Origin: Absidia repens
Taxonomy: Eukaryota; Mucoromycota; Mucoromycetes; Mucorales; Cunninghamellaceae
Reading direction: 5' to 3'
Assembly: GCA_002105175.1 (NCBI GenBank)
Contig: MCGE01000020.1
Span: forward strand, 434,001 to 498,000
DNA length: 64,000 nucleotides
Below are positions 33,820-47,348 of the stretch, piece after piece (the stretch's first letter is position 1; every line of letters starts with the position of its first letter). The notes under the pieces are model-generated. The model was not told where the DNA came from. It was given only the letters and a program-made list of their open reading frames with translations, and did not search any database. The position numbers and the translations under genes are program-made.

Positions 33820-35722
33820 TCAAACTCTGGTGTCAGGGACATTCAAATCGTTGATTTGTGCTGCAGTATTTTCCATCTCCGAATCACTATCAGACGAGAT
33901 ATCCAGGTCGTCATGTTTCCAATGATTGAGCAAAGTCATAGCAGTGACCACTGATTTAAATTTATTTTGGCTATGCATGCCTTTGCGAACACCAGGTGCC
34001 AAGTTGGTTTTGCCAGGTACTTGCTCCTCTTCGTTGGTGATCCATGGATGTTGTAATGCGTCCTTGGCTGTGATCCGTTTTTCCGGATCGAAAGCGAGCA
34101 AGTTGTCAATCATGTTTTTTGCTATATAAAAAAATAAAAGTATGTCAGTTGATGGTAATTCTATCAACTAGTAAAAGAAAAGAAAAAAGAATTCTTACCT
34201 GAATCAGAGATATCACCCCAATATTCTTCATCGAATTCATATTTACCGGACATGATGTTTTCGAAAAGTGCTGCCTGATCTATTAGAAAAATAAATTATG
34301 TGCTTTGTTAGTTATCATCATGACAATGTTTCTTTTTCTTTTTTTTCTTTTTTTTTTTTGCCGTTTTACCTTCACCATAGAATGGGGTATATCCACATAA
34401 AAGTACAAACTATAATAGTCGCAAAAATTGTCCATAAATAACGGTATAACCTGTAGATAAGGTTTCACATTGGTTTTGCGTTTTACCGTGATAACACCAA
34501 CACTCCAAAGATCTACGGGTCGTCCATGTCCTTTTTGTAATAAAACTTCGGGCTAAGATATTATATATAAACGTAAGCAAATGATTGGAATCAAATCATT
34601 TATCACTATGACAGTCAGAACCTTCTTACCGCCACATAACCAGGAGTTCCACAAGCAGTTGTGAGAATATCATCATGATTTTTTAAAATCTTGGACAATC
34701 CAAAGTCTGCAAAAGAAAAAAGAATACGACAAGAGATTAGTTTTTCGCCAATGGTCGACTTTATACATACGAGACATACCTGTAATCATCAATTTTGCGT
34801 CTGCTTCTTTGGTTGCAAATAAAAGCTAATGAGCCAAAATCGAATATATAAATAGTTAGTATCATTTTGTCGTCCTTTTCTGAAACGTAAGTTGATCGAA
34901 CTTACGTTTTCGGGCTTGATATCTCTACATAAACATAACAAGAATGATGAAAAAAAAAAAAGAATGTATCAGGTCGTTCGATTCATAATTGGAGTTTTCT
35001 TCATATATGTATATATATATATATTGTTTTCTTACCTATGAACAATCTAGTAAAACAATAAAAATAAAAGAAGATGATATTGTAAGTTCAAGTGGTTCCT
35101 TGACTGTTGATGGTCAGGTTCCTAGTATATTTTTAAACTTACATCACAATCATGGAGGTATACGAGACCTTCGAGCATTTGACGTACCAAATTGGCCGCA
35201 TCACGTTCGGTGTAGCATCCTTGATCCAACAGCTGATTAAATAATTCGCCTCCACTTGCCAAGTCAGTTACAATATATACAGCATCCGCACTTTCATACA
35301 TGGCATGCATAGACACAACATGGGGATGGTTCACCTTTGTCAATATATCTAATAAGAATACAGTGTTACAATCCTTGCTTTTTTTAGTTTGTTTGTTTTG
35401 TTCTGTACCTAGTTCACTGTCGAGCATATGTTCCTTGCCTAAAAAATTCAAAGCTTTAGTCAGTGCATACTATATCAAATATACTCTTATCCTTGTCATT
35501 ACCGGCAATAACTCGTTTCAGTATAATCTTGAGAGCGTATGGTGTCTTGGTTTCACGATGGATGGCTTTGCGGACAATCGCGAAGGAACCTACGCCTAAT
35601 GTCTCTTTCGTTACTTCGTAGTCAGCATTGAGTTCAGGTGGATAAGCGTTAGATTCATCATCTTTTCCGTGGGTTTTCTTGAATAGAGCCAAAAGGCGTT
35701 TCATAAGAGGAGACTTTCCCAT
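33820..35722 (-). CDS. Calcium/calmodulin-dependent protein kinase, CaMKI-like
   Basis: About ten exons on the minus strand from ATG 35720-35722. Kinase motifs in order: glycine loop ETLGVGSFAIVRKA, VAIK-type lysine in YALKIILKRV, catalytic loop IVHRDIKPEN, DFG in MITDFGLSKIL, activation loop ILTTACGTPGYVAPEVLL, PVDLWSVGVITFVLLCGYTP, and HPWITNEEE ending the C-lobe. The Thr in TTACGTPGY is the position phosphorylated by CaMKK in animals. The C-terminus (VRKGMHSQNKFKSVVTAMTL) fits an autoinhibitory/calmodulin-binding segment, then a Ser/Asp-rich tail. An exon of only 11 nt (35036-35046) encodes IVH plus two bases of Arg in the catalytic loop. No EF hands are present, so calmodulin is the likely calcium sensor. 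Confidence 0.93.
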
Positions 35723-37159
35723 GGTACAAAGTAAAAAAAATAAAAAATAAAAAAATAAAATAAAAGAGTAAGGAGAGAGAAAGAGAGGAAAGAAAGGAAC
35801 AGTGATCTTTATTTTTTTTATTCCACCTGAAAGGATTTTGTAAACCCCGATTCATCCACAGTTCTGATTTTGATCACACTCTTCTCTACCTTACTGGTAT
35901 AGATCTACTTCCCTTTACTCCCTTTAGCGTTAGTGGTTGGTTTTTTTTATCTATACTCTCTATTTTTTTTTTTGACTTGGACAATATCAATATGATTTTC
36001 TCCCTCAATTTTTTATCTTTTTTGCCAAGGGCTGCTTTGGTGCACTTGTGGTGAGAATATATACAGATCGAACGGATCACGTATTGATAATAGTATTCAG
36101 TCACTTCACAAGGAATTTCAAGACGATCATGATGGTCATATTATTGTTCACCGTGACAACGACCAATTCACCAACAACATCGCCAGTCTGCAACAGCTCC
36201 AAATTCTGGAATTCACACAGCGACTCTCAGTTTCTTTTCAACATCAGCAAGATCAACGACTGCCTGATCTTCACTGCATATCATCGACATCGACCATTCA
36301 ATGAGCGCCCAGAATATATATCAGCAAAATGGAAAAATGATCAAGAATGTACACTCTCAGTGGTTCAAAAAGATGATAGATTGGTAGTTTATTATTATTT
36401 AACTTTCCACAAACCTTTAGTATTAGCATACAGTTGTATCATTTATGAACTTATATTTAACGGCAGTGTATGATATATAGATTTAGCCAATGTCAACATT
36501 TTAATAAAACCTATTTTTTGCCTCCTCTTTTTGCCTTTGTCCACAAATATTAGTGCACATGAAAGGTGGGGTGAAATGCCTATCGACCTATCTAGTTTTC
36601 TTTTTCTTTTTTTTCTTTTTTTTTTTTGTTCTCCATACAAACGTATTCTCCTTCTCTTCGTATACACTGACACATACAATAGTATGCAATAAAGAAGGTG
36701 TCTACTTCTACCCCGTCAAAACCCCACACTTTACAACCCTCTCCCAGACTTTGGTCGTCTGTTTTTTAGAAACCATATAGTGTGTGGAAAAATGAACCCC
36801 TCCCCCGATTGACAGAAAATAATCCACAACGTAATCTTCAACGTTTCTAATATTTCCCAAGTGTTGATGTAGCTACAAATGTAACACTATACCCTTATTG
36901 CTCTTCTATATAACCCACCGAAGTGTGAAATGGCAGAAGGGATAGCATCAAAATACTCTCTATCATTGGGGGTTACACACAAACACGGGCCTGTTTTTTT
37001 TTCTACACACAAATACATACCGTATGCATGAGATTGTGGAAGAAGTCACCTTGGCATCCATCCTAATTCCTTTTCACATACACGCACACGCACCACCTTT
37101 TTTATATGTGTATGTATTATACCCATTCGACAAAACAAACAATGTAAACGTATAACAGA
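35723..37159. other. Gene-poor region upstream of the kinase, with one weak plus-strand candidate at 36040-36480
   Basis: T-rich near 35950. At 36051-36304 one frame reads ENIYRSNGSRIDNSIQSLHK then EFQDDHDGHIIVHRDNDQFT, and the overlapping frame starting at 36048 runs to 36473 (ending IIYELIFNGSV) with AATAAA at 36503. Both look partly coding, which suggests either a short gene or a decayed one; I recognise no family. The rest is AT-rich with no support. Confidence 0.3.
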
Positions 37160-37500
37160 GAGATTAATGATATAAAGAGACAAGACATATTTTATTCCGA
37201 TGTAATGTATATACGAACTATGTCAAGCTAACATTAAACTAACTAATGACAGTTCCATGACTCTAAGATGAGGCTAATATAATGGTGGTCCCAAATCCTA
37301 CATCCAAAATGAAAGGGTTTCCCCAAGATGTTTGTATTGCATCTTTAAAAATGCCCCTGATTCAAGTTCTAGTACTAATCCAAGATCACAATCACTTCAT
37401 TGGAGCTTACTGAAGAAGAAAAAAGAAAAGAAGAAAAAAGCAAAAGGAAAAGGTGAAAATAAGTAAATACAAACCCACGTGGGCGGGGTGTGAATCTTGG
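37160..37500 (-). repeat. Dispersed repeat, inverted and shortened copy F
   Basis: Read on the minus strand: CACCCCGCCCACGTGGGTTT at the head (about 37490), a CTTTT-rich tract, then GATGCAATACAAACATCTTG and AAACCCTTTCATTTTGGATG, GGACCACCATTA, and an end with CATCGGAATAAAATATGTC (also in copy C). Only the first ~340 bp of the element are recognisable. Opposite orientation to copies A-E. Confidence 0.8.
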
Positions 37501-38017
37501 CACCATCATTTTTTTCTTGCATATTCTTGTAGCGATTGATCGCTGAGGACAACGGTTGGGTTCCAAGGAATTACCCACCAAAGTTCGAAATGGTGGGATC
37601 GTCTAAAACGTAATCCGTTCAAATCTCACTTTTCAACTCCTCGTCCCCCCTCATTCTGGTATCCAGTAAACAGAAAGATTTCCTAAACGCTCCAGCGGAG
37701 CACGCGAATGTTTATTCAAATAATGATAAAAAAAGAAGACTGTATATACTAATCACTAGCAATTAAAGTAAACTATGCAATGAGATAGAGAGAGAGATAA
37801 ATACAGAAGGTCCAGGGATTGAAGAAAAAATCAGACAGGGAAGGTATAATAATGCTAATTTTCAGATGGTACTGCGCATAACCACCAAACACGAACGATG
37901 GCACAGAAAACAAATTGTGAAGAATCCTATTCCAGATGCACCCCTTTGTAGCATCATAATCAGCAATTCAGTTCACGAGACTGGGCATTTGGTTTCATGA
38001 TGGGTTTTTATTAACGC

Positions 38018-38059
<42 letters not shown>

Positions 38060-38423
38060 GACTTGCCTAAGCGGTAAAATATAAAAAATAAAAGTGAAAT
38101 GAGAGGAATCTTTTTAAACACCGATCCTTCACCTCCACGCTAACCTTCCAAATCCAGGTAGGACCCCGACCAGGACGACCAAATAAAGGGGAGAGACTGA
38201 CACCATGGAATAAGATATAATAAATCTGTATAAAAGTGATAAATATTTAATAAAAATGTGTGGATCAAGTATAAATGCTGTGGGATACCGATTCTGTAAA
38301 TCAGGTGCATCCTGCCCCCTATACCCGTCCCACTCTTCACCTACCCCCATATTTTAAACTTACCAGAGCCCGACCAACAAAAAAAAAAAAAAAAGGAAAG
38401 ACGAACCCAAAAAAGGTGCATCG
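37501..38423. other. Intergenic region, no gene recognised
   Basis: Contains a 37-bp poly-A run at 38019-38055. Frames are short and unconvincing. Confidence 0.45.
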
Positions 38424-38454
38424 TTGTTGTTGCTGTTTTTATCCACTTCACTAT

Positions 38455-38878
38455 CATTATGCCCCAGTATTCTTGGAGAAAAAGATGGGTTGAGCCTCTC
38501 CAGCTATGGTTCCAAAAGACCCTGTTACGACCAACAAGCACTTGGCAACGAAAGACCACCGCCCACCAACCGTGGCACAACCAACGCCATACCAATACCT
38601 CGGGACCGAGTAAGTCCTTGCTGCTGGCACCTATGGCTTTGGCTTCGACATGGAGAAAAACACAGAAAAAGCAGAAACTGTCCGTTCGCGCATTCCCAGT
38701 GTCGTCTACGCTTCAACCATACCAAATCAATCTGCTGTTCATGGCCTTCTTTTGTTTCCTGCTAACCATTGCGTATGCGTTTTTCCAGTTTGGTCGCTTA
38801 ATCGGTCTGCTGGAGATTGTTGTTTTCGGTGTAGATGATATTGTGCGAAGCTCGGTGAAATGTTTACTTTGGAAATAA
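38455..38878 (+). pseudogene. Probable decayed gene fragment, coding-like in shifting frames
   Basis: Between about 38466 and 38610 one frame reads LGEKDGLSLSSYGSKRPCYD and QQALGNERPPPTNRGTTNAI. From about 38614 a different frame reads VLAAGTYGFGFDMEKNTEKA and ETVRSRIPSVVYASTIPNQS. A one-base shift near 38608-38614 (at CGAGTAAGTCC) separates them, and no suitable intron is visible. A third frame is open from ATG 38459 to TAA 38878 (139 codons, ending with a hydrophobic helix), but its first half is Trp-rich and non-coding in style. AGTYxFxFD-type wording recalls the N-lobe of arrestin-like proteins, a weak hint only. An alternative is a real gene using the GTAAGT at 38609 as donor. Confidence 0.4.
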
Positions 38879-39296
38879 TCAGACAAAATCCACGAACGAG
38901 CTGATGTTGTGATAATAGTTGAAGAAACAAAGAAAGAAAGAAAAAAAAAAATCACTGTCGGAAGAAAAGAGGAGCACATCTTTTATTTTTTGGGTTGGCG
39001 TATTGATTCTACTATACCCCTCCCCACATACACACACACACACACACACTGTAGCAAATTCCACCATCTAATTTTCCTGCGTGTTCCGTCCTCGTCTTCT
39101 TCCGCATATACCTATTCCCGCACCCCACAAATATTCCACCCCTCCCCCCCCCTCAACCAACCAGCATTCATACATAAATAAAAATCATTCATTCCCACAC
39201 AAGACAAAATGTGATTCGTACATATAAATCAAACATCAAAAATATATTTTATTCAAAAACATGATCAATAAATATATATATATATATATATATAAA
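38879..39296. other. Spacer downstream of the DNA-PKcs gene end
   Basis: AC and (TA)n microsatellites (about 39033-39050 and 39272-39292). No gene. Confidence 0.5.
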
Positions 39297-42200
39297 CTAA
39301 ATGAATGATTGCCAGCCAGCCCACGTTCTACCAAGAATATTCGGATCGGTAGCCAAGTCAATCAAGCATTGCACTTGTTCCAGTGAATTTTGACATTTTT
39401 GGCCAGTACTTGCCCGGATATTGGTACCTTCTTCGCCTTTGATCACTTTTTGCAATCCTTTCAGATACGCTTTCCCGCTATGGCCATGTTCAAGTTCTTC
39501 CAACAATATTTCTATATACATATATATATATATATATATAAATCCACCAAATAAAAATAAATAAAAAAAAAGGTGAGTTATCATATACATTTCATTTGAT
39601 CCTGTCTTCTTCCTTAATGGGGTTGTTTTGTTCTTACCTGTAGGATTAAACCCATCCAGCTTTTTTCTTGCGGTTTCGATTTTCTGTTGTGGGTACCACT
39701 CGTATTCTTCATTCGTACTTGTCGATGAGTTTGACCCGGCTAAAAAGTCGGAAGCATTTGAACCTTGATCATTGGAGATAGCGTCATTATTGCTTTCTAT
39801 AATCAATAACACATAAAAAAAGTTAAGCCAATATTTTCATCAATTTTTTTTTTTCATCATGTCATCCACTTACTCTGCACTTTTGCTTGTTTGGCGGCAA
39901 TCTTTTTCCAATCCAACAGTGGTTCCTTGACAAAAACGTCCATTACATTCAAGATCACTTGCTTTTCCATTTGGATTGCTAGTTTAAAAAAAGGAGGATC
40001 AGTCGATATTTAAAGCCATCTAGTTCCTTTTAATGTGTTTACCTTCTAAAGTATGCACCATAATCACTTCCAGAATACCCTTAATACCCAGCGGTTCCAA
40101 TGCACCCACCAACTGCCTTGTCAAACGGAAAGGCATCATCTCAGGAACAGGAAGGAGTTCGGTGGCAGATCCAAAGGCGTGTCCAAAATCAATGGCGAGC
40201 AACGTCCCACGCTTTTTGTCGACTAAAATGTTCTCCAAATGTCGGTCCCCAATGCCCAGAAGATATCCAGCAATACAAATTGCTCCAAGGCTGTGGGCAA
40301 AATTGTTCCGCATAAAAATAAAGGCTTCGGGCGAAGCGGCAAGTTTCATAAGGTATTCCTTGAGTATATTATCCCGGAAGGATCCAGTCTGTTGAAGGAA
40401 ATTTCTGACCACCGTATCTCGGGGAGCTTTGAAGAGATTATGATACCCTAATGAAAATACAACAAGATAAGTGATCGCATTTTTGGTTCATCGTCTAGTT
40501 TATTTTTCTCTTTCTTACCCATTATATCACCCTTGAATTTTGATACAAAAATACGATAGTTTTCTTGAATGCGGAGCATTAGACCTTTGTTGTTCAGTTG
40601 CTCTTCGATACAATTTCGGAGTGGTTTTGTGTCTTGTACCCATTCAATCATGCCAATATTTGTCGCCATAGGGATCACATTGTAGGTGGTAAGCGTCACA
40701 TCATGTTTTGCACAATAAGGTTCCTTTCGAATAAGTTCGTTCATCACCGTAAATAGCTGTTGAATGCGCTGATCGAGGCGTAAGTCTTCGCCACCCTGTA
40801 ATTCAACAAAAAAATTGGCACGTTAATCAAGATGTTTGGACGATCGTTTCCTTTTTTCCTGTATTACCTTGACCAAAAACAATGATTCATTTCCATCAGT
40901 CCCATAGATTCGTAATCTTTTCGGTTTTCGCAAAGATCCCATCACCAATAATCGTTCATCGAAGCTTGCAATCTTGACGTGAGATTCAGGATCAGGTTTA
41001 GATCGCCCATTGTACTGTCCAGGTATTTCGATTTGTTCTTTAAAGTTGGTGCTTTGGAAAGATGATAGCCATGGGGAATAAGACTTGAGTAGTTCAGGTG
41101 CACCAGGAAGCTTTTGGTTTTGGATGTTGGTTTGGTAATACTTCATAAGCTTTGTGCGTTGTCTGTCTGACATTGTTCGAATCTTCGATCCATTTTTACC
41201 TATTAAAAAAAAATAAAGACATTAGTCATTGGCCAAATTTATTGTCCGTTTGGTCCCTATTTTTCATACCAAGGATTTCACGTAGCTGACTAGCATGCTT
41301 CACAGCAAAAGCTTTGGGAATCGTTCCGAGCTTTGAGTTGGTAGGGTCTAGTAGTAGATCACAAAACTGCTGATAAGAATCATCAAGGAATGTGTTGTTC
41401 ACATCAACTTTTTGTCCCAGAGACTAAAAAAATGAGAAAAAGAGAGGTGTCAGTCACTGAAACAGCCAGTAATTATTTCCCTATTCTTTTTACCATGATA
41501 AAATCGAGAAAGTCCTTGACAATGTGTTCAGGATTCGTGAGACGTCGTAATTCGCCAGTAAATGTTTCCATGAGCGGGGACTTGATAGTTTCCTTGATTT
41601 GTGCGATTGCTTCACGATTGACAGTATCCAATTGTTCCTTGTAACATTCATAATGTTCATTACTGAGTTGAAATGGATAGTATAATGCAGCAGGATATTC
41701 TTGAGCCAGTTTGAGAACCAAGGGAAACACATATTTTGCAGCAGGTTTATCCAATATGGCCACTAATTGAGGGATCCATCGAATATAGCTCCACGTAACC
41801 GACGAGTTTATAGCCTATACAAAAAGAAAAGCGTATTAGCTCAACCCTTCAATGCATAAACCATTACTATTCATAACTGCGCTTACATGTGTCTTGAAAT
41901 CATCACCAGTTGATGGGTATCGTTCGATTAATTCTAGCAATCGAGGGAAGCGTTCGACAGCCTTTTGTTGACCTAGCTGTATAGCACGGAAAAAGTTGTT
42001 GACTACCACTTTGCTATATTGAATTGAATTGATTGTTATCTAAAATATAATAAAATATTAGGTCTTTCCCTTATTTTTTTTTCATCTGTTTATACTTACC
42101 GAAAAAGATTCAGACGAATTTTCATTGGCCCGAAGAGCATTGTCACAATAGTCACCGAATTTCCAGGCACATTCAGCTTCCAACGAGGACTGCATGAACA

Positions 42201-43649
42201 ACGAATTTATGGTTAGCAATATAAATTTAACTCCGCTGCACTTTTTTTATTACCGATTGTTCGCTGGCCATAGCAGACGCACTAAGGAGATGATTGTATC
42301 CTTCCATTGTCAATTGACTGGCAAATTCATTCACACCCTTGAATTGTCTTTGGCTAAATTGCTTGTTCACTTGTTTGTTTGAGATAAAATCTTGATACGA
42401 CGATGGATAATCTTGGAGGTGGAGCCACGAAGTTTCTATAACCTTACTAGCCGTCAAGTGGTAGTCAATAGTGAAGTTGGTGTCCTCCGCTTGAACAGAA
42501 CCCGGTAACTATATTACAAATAAATAGTACAGTCGATGAGATCAAGAATTATATGTGTATTCATTTCTTACCTTATAACCAAACACAGAGCCAAGAGTTC
42601 TTGCCATCAGCTTTGCCCGTGTCGTGCGATTGTCTGATGCCATACACCGTTGAAGTTCAATATTAATATATGCATAGTTGCGTTGATATGCCTCCACGTT
42701 TCCAAGGTTAGCTAGGGATTGCCAGCGGCTAATTGCTACGTTGAAGTTGTTCTGTCGGCGTGCTGCTGAGATCATTTCGGTCATGAAGTGCTTTTGGCTG
42801 GTCGCAAGGAGATATTTGATGCTTTCATTACTCTATAAAATAATATAAAAAGACGTAAAGGTAAGTATTAGCTTAAATGTTTTAATTATCAGACATATTT
42901 ATATTCTATAATTACCTGAGCCACTGAGGATGCTTTCGAGATAACACTTAAAAACACCGAACGAGAGTCAATCACATCATCCCAAAGGTCCATTCCGTCT
43001 AATTTTGGGTCAGGGTATCGAGACTGAAGTGTACGTATGTAATGAGATATGTCGCTGTTCTTGCTGTCGTTTCGCTGGATTTTTCCAACCATGTCCAAAA
43101 AGTCTTCAATTTCGATGTTCTAAAGGTAAACTAGAGTAAGTGCATCAACTAAAAATTAAACGCTTGCTATTTTTTTTACCTTCTGCAATAAGGACAATCT
43201 CTTCATTCGACTAGTCTTCGATAGAGGGTGTAAACTTGTCCAAGTAGAGTGGAATGATTCAAATGATTGCCGAATAAAATGGCCAGCACGCTCAAGATCA
43301 TTCATGTTGATAGTAGCCATCGATATTTCTAGGGCAAATGATAAAAATAAACGTGGTGAGTCATTGTAATAAGATATTCTGAATAGAAAGAAGGAACCCT
43401 TACCTGCAGCGTGATGTTCAATCAAATATTCAAGTTTTTCCTTGGATTGAATGGAATCATTTACAAACGAATAAACTGGATTAGGGTTGGTTGTCGTCCA
43501 ACGGACCAAATTGTTGTTTTCATCCAGAATGCCTTCGCGTAGCTTGGTATTGCTGCGCAAAAAGTAATGAAGATAAGGTATCTAATACACATAAAGCCAA
43601 TATTGTTAGTCGTCTCGCAATTTGTCTAGAATTTTATCCCTCTTTTTCT

Positions 43650-43713
<64 letters not shown>

Positions 43714-46700
43714 AGGTAGTTTTTGTCCCATAATTTTTTGTATTCCCCGCCCAAATCATTCGAAACATGGAAGGAGACATCATCCCATTGGGTCAATTGC
43801 TCGAAACATCGAAGTCCTTCCTTAGCCCATAAATTGTACTATTTTAAGTGTAGACGTAAAATTTTCAGTAATTTTCACGGACTCATTCATGTACTGTTCA
43901 GTTTACCTCTTCTGGAGCGGTTTCTGTGTAGTGAGTTTCCATTGCTTCTTGGAATAAGTTGCAGGACAAGGCAATATCGCCCCGTATTTCGGAATCCACA
44001 GCTCCTATAAAAATAATCATAAAAAGCAGGATTAGTCCAGCGAATAAATATTCACCTCTTTTTTCATTTACTTACTTTTCGGCAAATCCTTGCTGGCAAC
44101 ATGAGTTCGATATATGCTTTGAAATATTTCAGGTTCATCAATGTCTTGATATAGTGTGGCCAGATCAATCCATTCTTGTAAACTTGCGGGTAAGTTGACA
44201 GTCGATCCTTCATATCTAGTACGCTTGGTCGCTAAAAAAAAACAACATCAGTATTATGTAAAGAAAAAAAAAAGGAAGGGGTTAATTACTTACGTTTTTC
44301 CATTTGTGTAGCTGTTCCATTTTCAATCTGTTTTTCCAGCACAGCAATTCCCAAGTGGTGATTGAAGCTTCGTTCACTAACTACCTTAACCAAGTCACTG
44401 CTCATATTTTTACCACCTAGTTCAAAGAACACACGGAGGAAGGACCCAATGGTAGGAGGGAAGAACAAAATACTTGAATTGAGATTGTGATCGATTGTGG
44501 TGACAATGTCGGACTTGTAATCCTATGAAATGGTAAATAAAAGAAGGTTTGCATGAATATGATTGCATTTATTTTTGTCGCATCTGTATCAATTACCTCT
44601 TTTGATGCAGATGATTCCGCATTGTTTCCAATGGCCACAACAAGTTGAGTATAAAGGATAGAGGCAATAGTCTGATCGCTTCTACCAAGGGCTTGTAACG
44701 GTTCTATGAGTTCGCTGTACTTGATTTGAATGTCCGGAAGTTCGCCTTGAATATATAAGTTTCGTTAGCAATGATACTTGTCCATTCTTTTTTTTTCTTT
44801 TTGAATACTTACCAATACGATATTTTCGATGCATCACCACCTTTTTTTCACGTTGTTGCTTTTGTAATGCTTGAAACTTCTGAAGGTTTCTTGCCATTCT
44901 ATCATGACGGCGACGGAAAAACGCAGTTGTTGATTCTACTGAAGATCTGACGTACCGACGGCGAAGATTGGTGTACTGATCTTGTCTAAAAAATCATAAA
45001 TAAATAAAGTAATTGGTAAAAAGTGGAGTATAATTAATATATATGTATTTCAGGCGCATTTCTTATCTTCATATTACCTTGTCTGATCATCACTCTCACG
45101 TTGGGAAGTTGGAGATTGTGTTGTTGCCTGGCTAGTTGCCGTGAGAGTTGAGGGAATGGAAGGTCCAGCAAAGGTTGACATTAAAGAAGACCCGCCGCCT
45201 ATAAGCAATCGAAAGATTGATGAATTAACTTTTTAGTACTGTCTTTTTTCCTATATCAACTTCTTCCAACTAGTTTACCTGCTTGCGTCTGGCTGAATTC
45301 CAAAGATTGCTGTGTTTGGCGCAGTTGATTTTCCAGGTAAGCGCTGGATGCATTATATTGTTCTTGTGAAGCGACAAAAAGTGGTGCCATGGATAGATTC
45401 CGTCTCCAAGATGTGTCGATATGTTGAATGTGATCATCAAAATGTGCATTGGGTAATGGGCGGCTGAACAAAGGTTTGTCGTATTCATAGCTGTCAGCTG
45501 TTGTTTGCAAAAGCATTTGGGTAGCATAGGATATATACATGTTTTCAATAGGTGGCATAAACATTTCCTTGATAATGATCTTGGTACGTTCATAAATATC
45601 GTTGGTAACGCCAAATTTGTTTCGCAGATACATGCCCACATTGTTTCGGATGTCATCACTATTGTCGACCAGGCCACGTAAAATTTCCAATTTGATTTCA
45701 TCTCCAAATGGCACAATATCTTGATAATTGTCGTAAAGAAGTTGAAGCAGTTTGTAGTATTGCTCCTAAACACGTAAGAAAGAAAGAAAAGGTTAGTCGC
45801 GGGTCTTCATATTTTCTTTGCATTTTCCATTATTACCCGGCAATCTTGGCTGCTATGTCCAGTGAATGCCGCTACCAAGTCACCAAAAAAGTATTGCGCC
45901 TGCTCCACATTGATACCGGGTGCAATTTTATTCACAAGCTTCAAAATGGCCGATTGTGATCCATCATTTCTGGTTTTATAAAATATAATAAAAAAAAAAA
46001 GAGTATGTTAGTAATTGCATATGTGATTCTCTTTTTTGTTTTGAATGTTGTTTACCTAAGGTTGATAATTTTCAGTAAACCTTTTCCCTTAAGATCAATA
46101 AAGATATCGTCTGACGATTTGTCCACACATCCACTTATAACCTCGAGAGCATTTATCAATGGCTGTCCAGTCAAACGAGGTAGCATGTAGAGAATTTTGG
46201 GCAAAGAAGGGCGGCATAAATTGTCGTCGTGGAGATGCAACCGATACATGACAGATAAAAAGAGGTCGGTGTTTGTTGTGTCATATTTTGATACCTATAA
46301 TAAAGATGAGAAAAATGGTAAGTACTCAGGGAGGGATTAATTTCTTCAATCTTACCAAATGCGATAGATGATTTTTAATTTCTGTCACCATACTGTCATC
46401 TCGGTTACGCTTTATCATTTCTGTAAGAGACCAACCAATCACCTACATCATCAACAAAACGATGTTAGCTTCTTGATTCATATTCATCTAGTCATTTATA
46501 TTACCTCAGCCGCAGAGCAAACAACCTCAGTGTATTTATTTTTCATGTTGCCAAATAAAGCACGGTAGAATTCAGGTTCATCCAATCCAGTCATGTCCAC
46601 CTCAGGCCCATCATAAAATATATCATGTCCATAAGCTAAGACCAACCCCGCAATTTGTAAGCCAGAAAGGTTTCGTTTTGTTTGAGTATCATTTGTAGAA

Positions 46701-47307
46701 AGTTCCAGGAAAATTGATTTCTGTAGAAAAAGGTAAAAAAAAAAAGAAAAAAAAAACATGATTCAGTTATGTATCATCATAATCCTTGTTAATATTTTAT
46801 TCCATTATTCTTACAGTTGGCACAATGATAAGTTTGTTCCAGTTTTCGAATACACTTTTCAGTATTTGAATGTTGTTTCGGAGCACCTGAGTATTTGTAT
46901 GATAAGAGTGGCTGACCAAGTAATTCTAAAAATAAAGTTTTGCTTCAGTTATTTGTTGGAAGTGTATTTTTTTTTTTTTTTGTTTGACTTACCACAAACT
47001 TGTATAGAAGGTAACGATCATCGTCATTGTTTTGAAGTGTTGTTGTTTTCCCCCAAGCAATGATGAGTACACAAAGATCCTATAATATATATATCAAGTC
47101 AAGTTTTGTGAGTATGGTATCTTTTGGCCAGTGTTTTCTCTATCTTGTCTACTTACCTGTACAAAATAATTGATAGGCTGACCATATTCATTTCCACGCA
47201 TAGCAAGTTGAATCAAAGGGCGGAGCCAAAATTGAGCATATCGTTCGAATACCTCGGGTGAATTGATGATCACTTTTGCCAAGAAAAGTTGCTGCAATAA
47301 AGAAGAG

Positions 47308-47348
<41 letters not shown>

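Noticed and set aside
36048..36473. A 141-codon plus-strand frame as a firm gene
   Set aside because: Two overlapping frames look equally coding and neither matches a family; kept only as a weak candidate.
43491..43825. Plus-strand frames with long Phe runs
   Set aside because: Translations of the T59 intronic homopolymer.
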